A stretch of 7,954 nt of DNA from an uncultured Clostridia bacterium (GTDB taxonomy: Bacteria; Bacillota; Clostridia; Oscillospirales; Oscillospiraceae): contig CAMEWZ010000072.1 in assembly GCA_945946745.1 (NCBI GenBank), positions 1-7,954 of the forward strand. The letters run 5' to 3'. Shown here piece by piece: positions 6,250 through 7,954 of this stretch. Under the pieces are notes generated by a model, which searched no databases, was not told the origin of the DNA, and was given only the letters and a program-made list of their open reading frames with translations. The position numbers and the translations under genes are program-made. The stretch's first letter is position 1, and each line of letters starts with the position of its first letter.

Positions 6250-6454
6250 AGCGCCCTAACGCCTCCCCTAATAGGGGAGGTGGCCCAGCGTCAGCCGGGT
6301 CGGAGGGGCAAGGCTTGGCTCCCCCTCCGGGGGAGCTGGCACGACCAAAGGTCGTGACTGAGAGGGTAATGAAGGACCCGGCTGCCCTCTCCGTCAGCCT
6401 AACGGCTGCCACCTCTCCCAGAGGGAGAGGCAAGGGCGCTTCGTCAACGAAAGC
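6250..6454. repeat. MITE-like palindromic intergenic repeat
   Basis: About 200 nt of GC-rich, non-coding sequence is packed with inverted repeats. The ends pair as AGCGCCC (6250-6256) with GGGCGCT (6434-6440), and just inside GCCTC (6261-6265) with GAGGC (6427-6431). A perfect 10-bp long-range stem joins CAGCCGGGTC (6292-6301) to GACCCGGCTG (6375-6384). Local hairpins are CCTCCCC/GGGGAGG (6262-6280), GCTCCCCC/GGGGGAGC (6318-6336), CACGACC/GGTCGTG (6340-6356), CAGCC/GGCTG (6395-6408), CCTCTCCC/GGGAGAGG (6412-6430) and TTCG/CGAA (6440-6451). GAGAGGG (6360) with CCCTCTC (6385) is an alternative pairing. I remember closely similar elements as abundant intergenic repeats in Faecalibacterium and related genomes. 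I see no transposase and no clear target-site duplication, so non-autonomous mobility is inference. Open frames across it are spurious. Confidence 0.75.
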
Positions 6455-6483
6455 ACAATATAATATGAATGGAATATCCATAT

Positions 6484-6508
6484 GAAATTCCCGACGGATT
6501 TTTCACGG
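6484..6508 (+). repeat. Partial second copy of the upstream hairpin left arm and loop
   Basis: The stretch beginning GAAATTCCCGACGGA at 6484 matches 6158-6181 (GAAATTCCCGGTGGA and the following T-rich loop) with two substitutions and one missing base over about 24 positions. The right arm is not conserved, so it no longer folds well. The 8-mer GGGAATTT at 6242-6249 is the perfect inverse of AAATTCCC at 6485-6492, so these copies also bracket the palindromic element. Confidence 0.5.
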
Positions 6509-6534
6509 ATTCCGCCAGGAAAGCAAACTAACCC

Positions 6535-6563
6535 TTGCTGTCTTTGGCAGATTGTGTTATAAT
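6535..6563 (+). promoter_or_regulatory. Extended -10 promoter of the glycan dehydratase gene
   Basis: TATAAT (6558-6563) is preceded by TG at the extended -10 position (6555-6556). TTGCTG (6535-6540), a weak -35, lies 17 bp upstream. Transcription should begin near 6570, giving a leader of about 70 nt. It lies downstream of the palindromic element, so the gene does not need read-through from upstream. Confidence 0.75.
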
Positions 6564-6587
6564 AAAACGAACTATGCAGACAATAGG

Positions 6588-6610
6588 GCAAACGGGCCTT
6601 GCCTGTTTGC
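6588..6610 (+). promoter_or_regulatory. Leader hairpin before the glycan dehydratase gene
   Basis: GCAAACGGG (6588-6596) pairs with CCTGTTTGC (6602-6610), nine pairs including one G-T, around a 5-nt loop. No T-run follows, so it is not a terminator. It lies about 20 nt after the expected start site and 28 nt before the ATG. Leader hairpins before capsule operons of Firmicutes can recruit the antiterminator LoaP, but I cannot match this one to that motif. Confidence 0.45.
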
Positions 6611-6638
6611 GGAATTGCCGCTTTAGGGTGTGAGAGAA

Positions 6639-7954
6639 ATGGGTTTGAGAAAACCAAGCAATTGGAATCTATCGGTTGCGGCCAAGGTGGCGGCGATTAT
6701 GCTGCTGGACGTGCTGGGCACCGCGGCGTCCTTCTTCCTGGGACTGTGGTTCCGGGCGGATTTCGCTTTTGAAAACATCCGGGAGGTGCACCTGTCGGGA
6801 TACCTTTCCGCCATTGGGCCATGGTGCGCCATCACCATTGCGGTGTTTGTGTGTTTCCGGCTGTACAGCAGTATCTGGGCGTTTGTCAGTACCTCGGAGG
6901 TGTTCCGGATCACGGGAGCCTACGTGGTGTTGGCGGTGATCGGCGTCTTGATGTTCCACTTTGACGGCACGGTGATGCCCCGCTCCAGCATGATCGTTGG
7001 CTTTTTGTTCAGCTTTATGTGCACGGTGTTCATCCGGTTTTCCTACCGGCTATGGCTGACGGCACTGCGGAAAATCAGCCACGCGGCCCATGCCTCGGGG
7101 GTGAAAAACGTCATGATTATCGGCGCGGGAGACGCGGGACGGGCGCTGGCTCTGGAATTTACCAACAGTGATTTTGTCCGGGATCGTCTGGCCTGCGTCA
7201 TTGACGACAATCCGGTGAAGCTGAACAAGCGCCTGTGCGGCGCTCCCATTGTGGGCAACCGCTACAACATCCCCGAGGCGGTGAAGCAGTACCGGATCAG
7301 CAAGATCATTTTTGCCATTCCCAGCTGCTCCGCCAAGACCCGCAAGGAAATTCTGGACATCTGTACCACCACCGGCTGCGAGGTGCAGCTGCTGCCTGGT
7401 ATTTTCCAGATGGTCAACGGAGATGTGAGCGTCAGCAAGCTGCGCAAGGTGGATCCCCAGGATCTGCTGGGCCGGGATCCCATCAAGGTCAATATGGACG
7501 AGATCACGGAATACGTTTCCGGCAAGGTGGTGCTGGTCACCGGCGGCGGCGGCAGCATCGGCAGCGAGCTGTGCCGTCAGATTGCCCGGGCCAATCCCAA
7601 GCAGCTGATCATTTTCGATATCTACGAGAACAGCGCCTATGACATCCAGATGGAGCTTCAACGCATCTACCCTGAGCTGCCGCTGACGGTGCTCATTGGT
7701 TCCGTGCGCAATACCAACCGGGTGGACTACGTAGTTGGCAAGTATAAGCCGGACTTGATTTTCCACGCGGCGGCCCACAAGCATGTGCCGCTGATGGAGG
7801 ACAGCCCCAACGAGGCCATCAAAAACAACGTTTTCGGCACCTACAAAATGGCCAAGGCCGCAGCCAAATATGGCGTCAAGCGCTTTGTGCTGATCTCCAC
7901 GGACAAGGCGGTGAACCCCACCAACATTATGGGCGCGTCCAAGCGGCTGTGCGA
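6639..7954 (+). CDS. Membrane-anchored nucleoside-diphosphate-sugar 4,6-dehydratase (CapD/WbpM/PglF type), N-terminal part
   Basis: The frame is open from ATG 6639 to the window end, giving 438 residues of a family usually 600 or more long. Four hydrophobic segments (about residues 13-36, 52-72, 84-103, 109-128) anchor it in the membrane. A first Rossmann-like CoA/NAD-binding domain has GAGDAGR at 162-168. The catalytic extended-SDR domain starts with VVLVTGGGGSIGSE (G302, G305, G308), then HAAAHKHVPLMED from H376, STDKAVNP (S420, K423) and MGASKR (M431, K435). Met rather than Tyr at the YxxxK position fits the SMK triad described for WbpM-like long dehydratases. These enzymes convert UDP-GlcNAc, or a related sugar nucleotide, to the 4-keto-6-deoxy form at the cytoplasmic face, an early step toward capsule, O-antigen or glycoprotein sugars. 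The start has a modest ribosome site (AGGG at 6625-6628, 10 nt away) and its own promoter. It probably opens a surface-glycan operon continuing beyond the window. Confidence 0.93.
   Translation, partial: MGLRKPSNWNLSVAAKVAAIMLLDVLGTAASFFLGLWFRADFAFENIREVHLSGYLSAIGPWCAITIAVFVCFRLYSSIWAFVSTSEVFRITGAYVVLAVIGVLMFHFDGTVMPRSSMIVGFLFSFMCTVFIRFSYRLWLTALRKISHAAHASGVKNVMIIGAGDAGRALALEFTNSDFVRDRLACVIDDNPVKLNKRLCGAPIVGNRYNIPEAVKQYRISKIIFAIPSCSAKTRKEILDICTTTGCEVQLLPGIFQMVNGDVSVSKLRKVDPQDLLGRDPIKVNMDEITEYVSGKVVLVTGGGGSIGSELCRQIARANPKQLIIFDIYENSAYDIQMELQRIYPELPLTVLIGSVRNTNRVDYVVGKYKPDLIFHAAAHKHVPLMEDSPNEAIKNNVFGTYKMAKAAAKYGVKRFVLISTDKAVNPTNIMGASKRLC

Noticed and set aside
6455..6480. A second promoter at TATAAT (6459-6464)
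   Set aside because: The DNA 17 bp upstream is the GC-rich end of the palindromic element and contains no -35-like box. The extended -10 promoter at 6555-6563 is better placed.
6248..6657. Two minus-strand open frames of 77 and 87 codons across the palindromic element
   Set aside because: They run through the hairpins, have compositions dictated by the repeat, and show no domain or ribosome site. Such frames are a common false annotation in these repeats.

Overview
The window looks like a chromosomal segment of a gut Clostridia species, most likely in or near the Oscillospiraceae/Ruminococcaceae (Faecalibacterium/Oscillibacter-like). I infer this from the GC-rich coding sequence with sharply AT-rich intergenic DNA, strong Shine-Dalgarno sites, sigma-A-type promoters, the gene families present, and a hairpin-rich intergenic repeat of a kind I remember as typical of these genomes. 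No database search was possible.

Region 1 (2-3365) is the end of an operon on the + strand. It holds the C-terminal part of an HI0933/BaiN-type flavoprotein, a second FAD-dependent oxidoreductase (COG2509 type) that starts inside the stop codon of the first, and a CPBP-family intramembrane protease whose start lies 23 nt inside the second. A clear intrinsic terminator closes the operon.

Region 2 (3366-6191) is a stand-alone unit. An AT-rich stretch with a repeated AAAATGACA motif leads into a near-consensus promoter (TTGACG, 17 bp, TATAAT). A leader of about 105 nt with two hairpins follows, the second reaching into the Shine-Dalgarno. The single gene encodes an 834-residue secreted protein built from interleaved Cys/His-rich modules (51 Cys, 42 His). 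After these come a Ser/Thr/Gly/Pro linker and two similar Trp-rich segments, one at each end of the linker. It has no recognised sorting signal. A perfect 15-bp hairpin follows the gene. This protein is the most unusual object in the window.

Region 3 (6192-6638) is non-coding. It contains a roughly 200-nt MITE-like palindromic element with nested inverted repeats, an imperfect second copy of the preceding hairpin's left half, an extended -10 promoter, and a short leader hairpin.

Region 4 (6639-end) is the first part of a membrane-anchored nucleotide-sugar dehydratase (CapD/WbpM/PglF type), cut off by the window edge. It probably opens a capsule or surface-glycan locus. Secreted Cys/His protein and glycan gene therefore sit side by side under separate promoters. 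Any functional link between them is inference.
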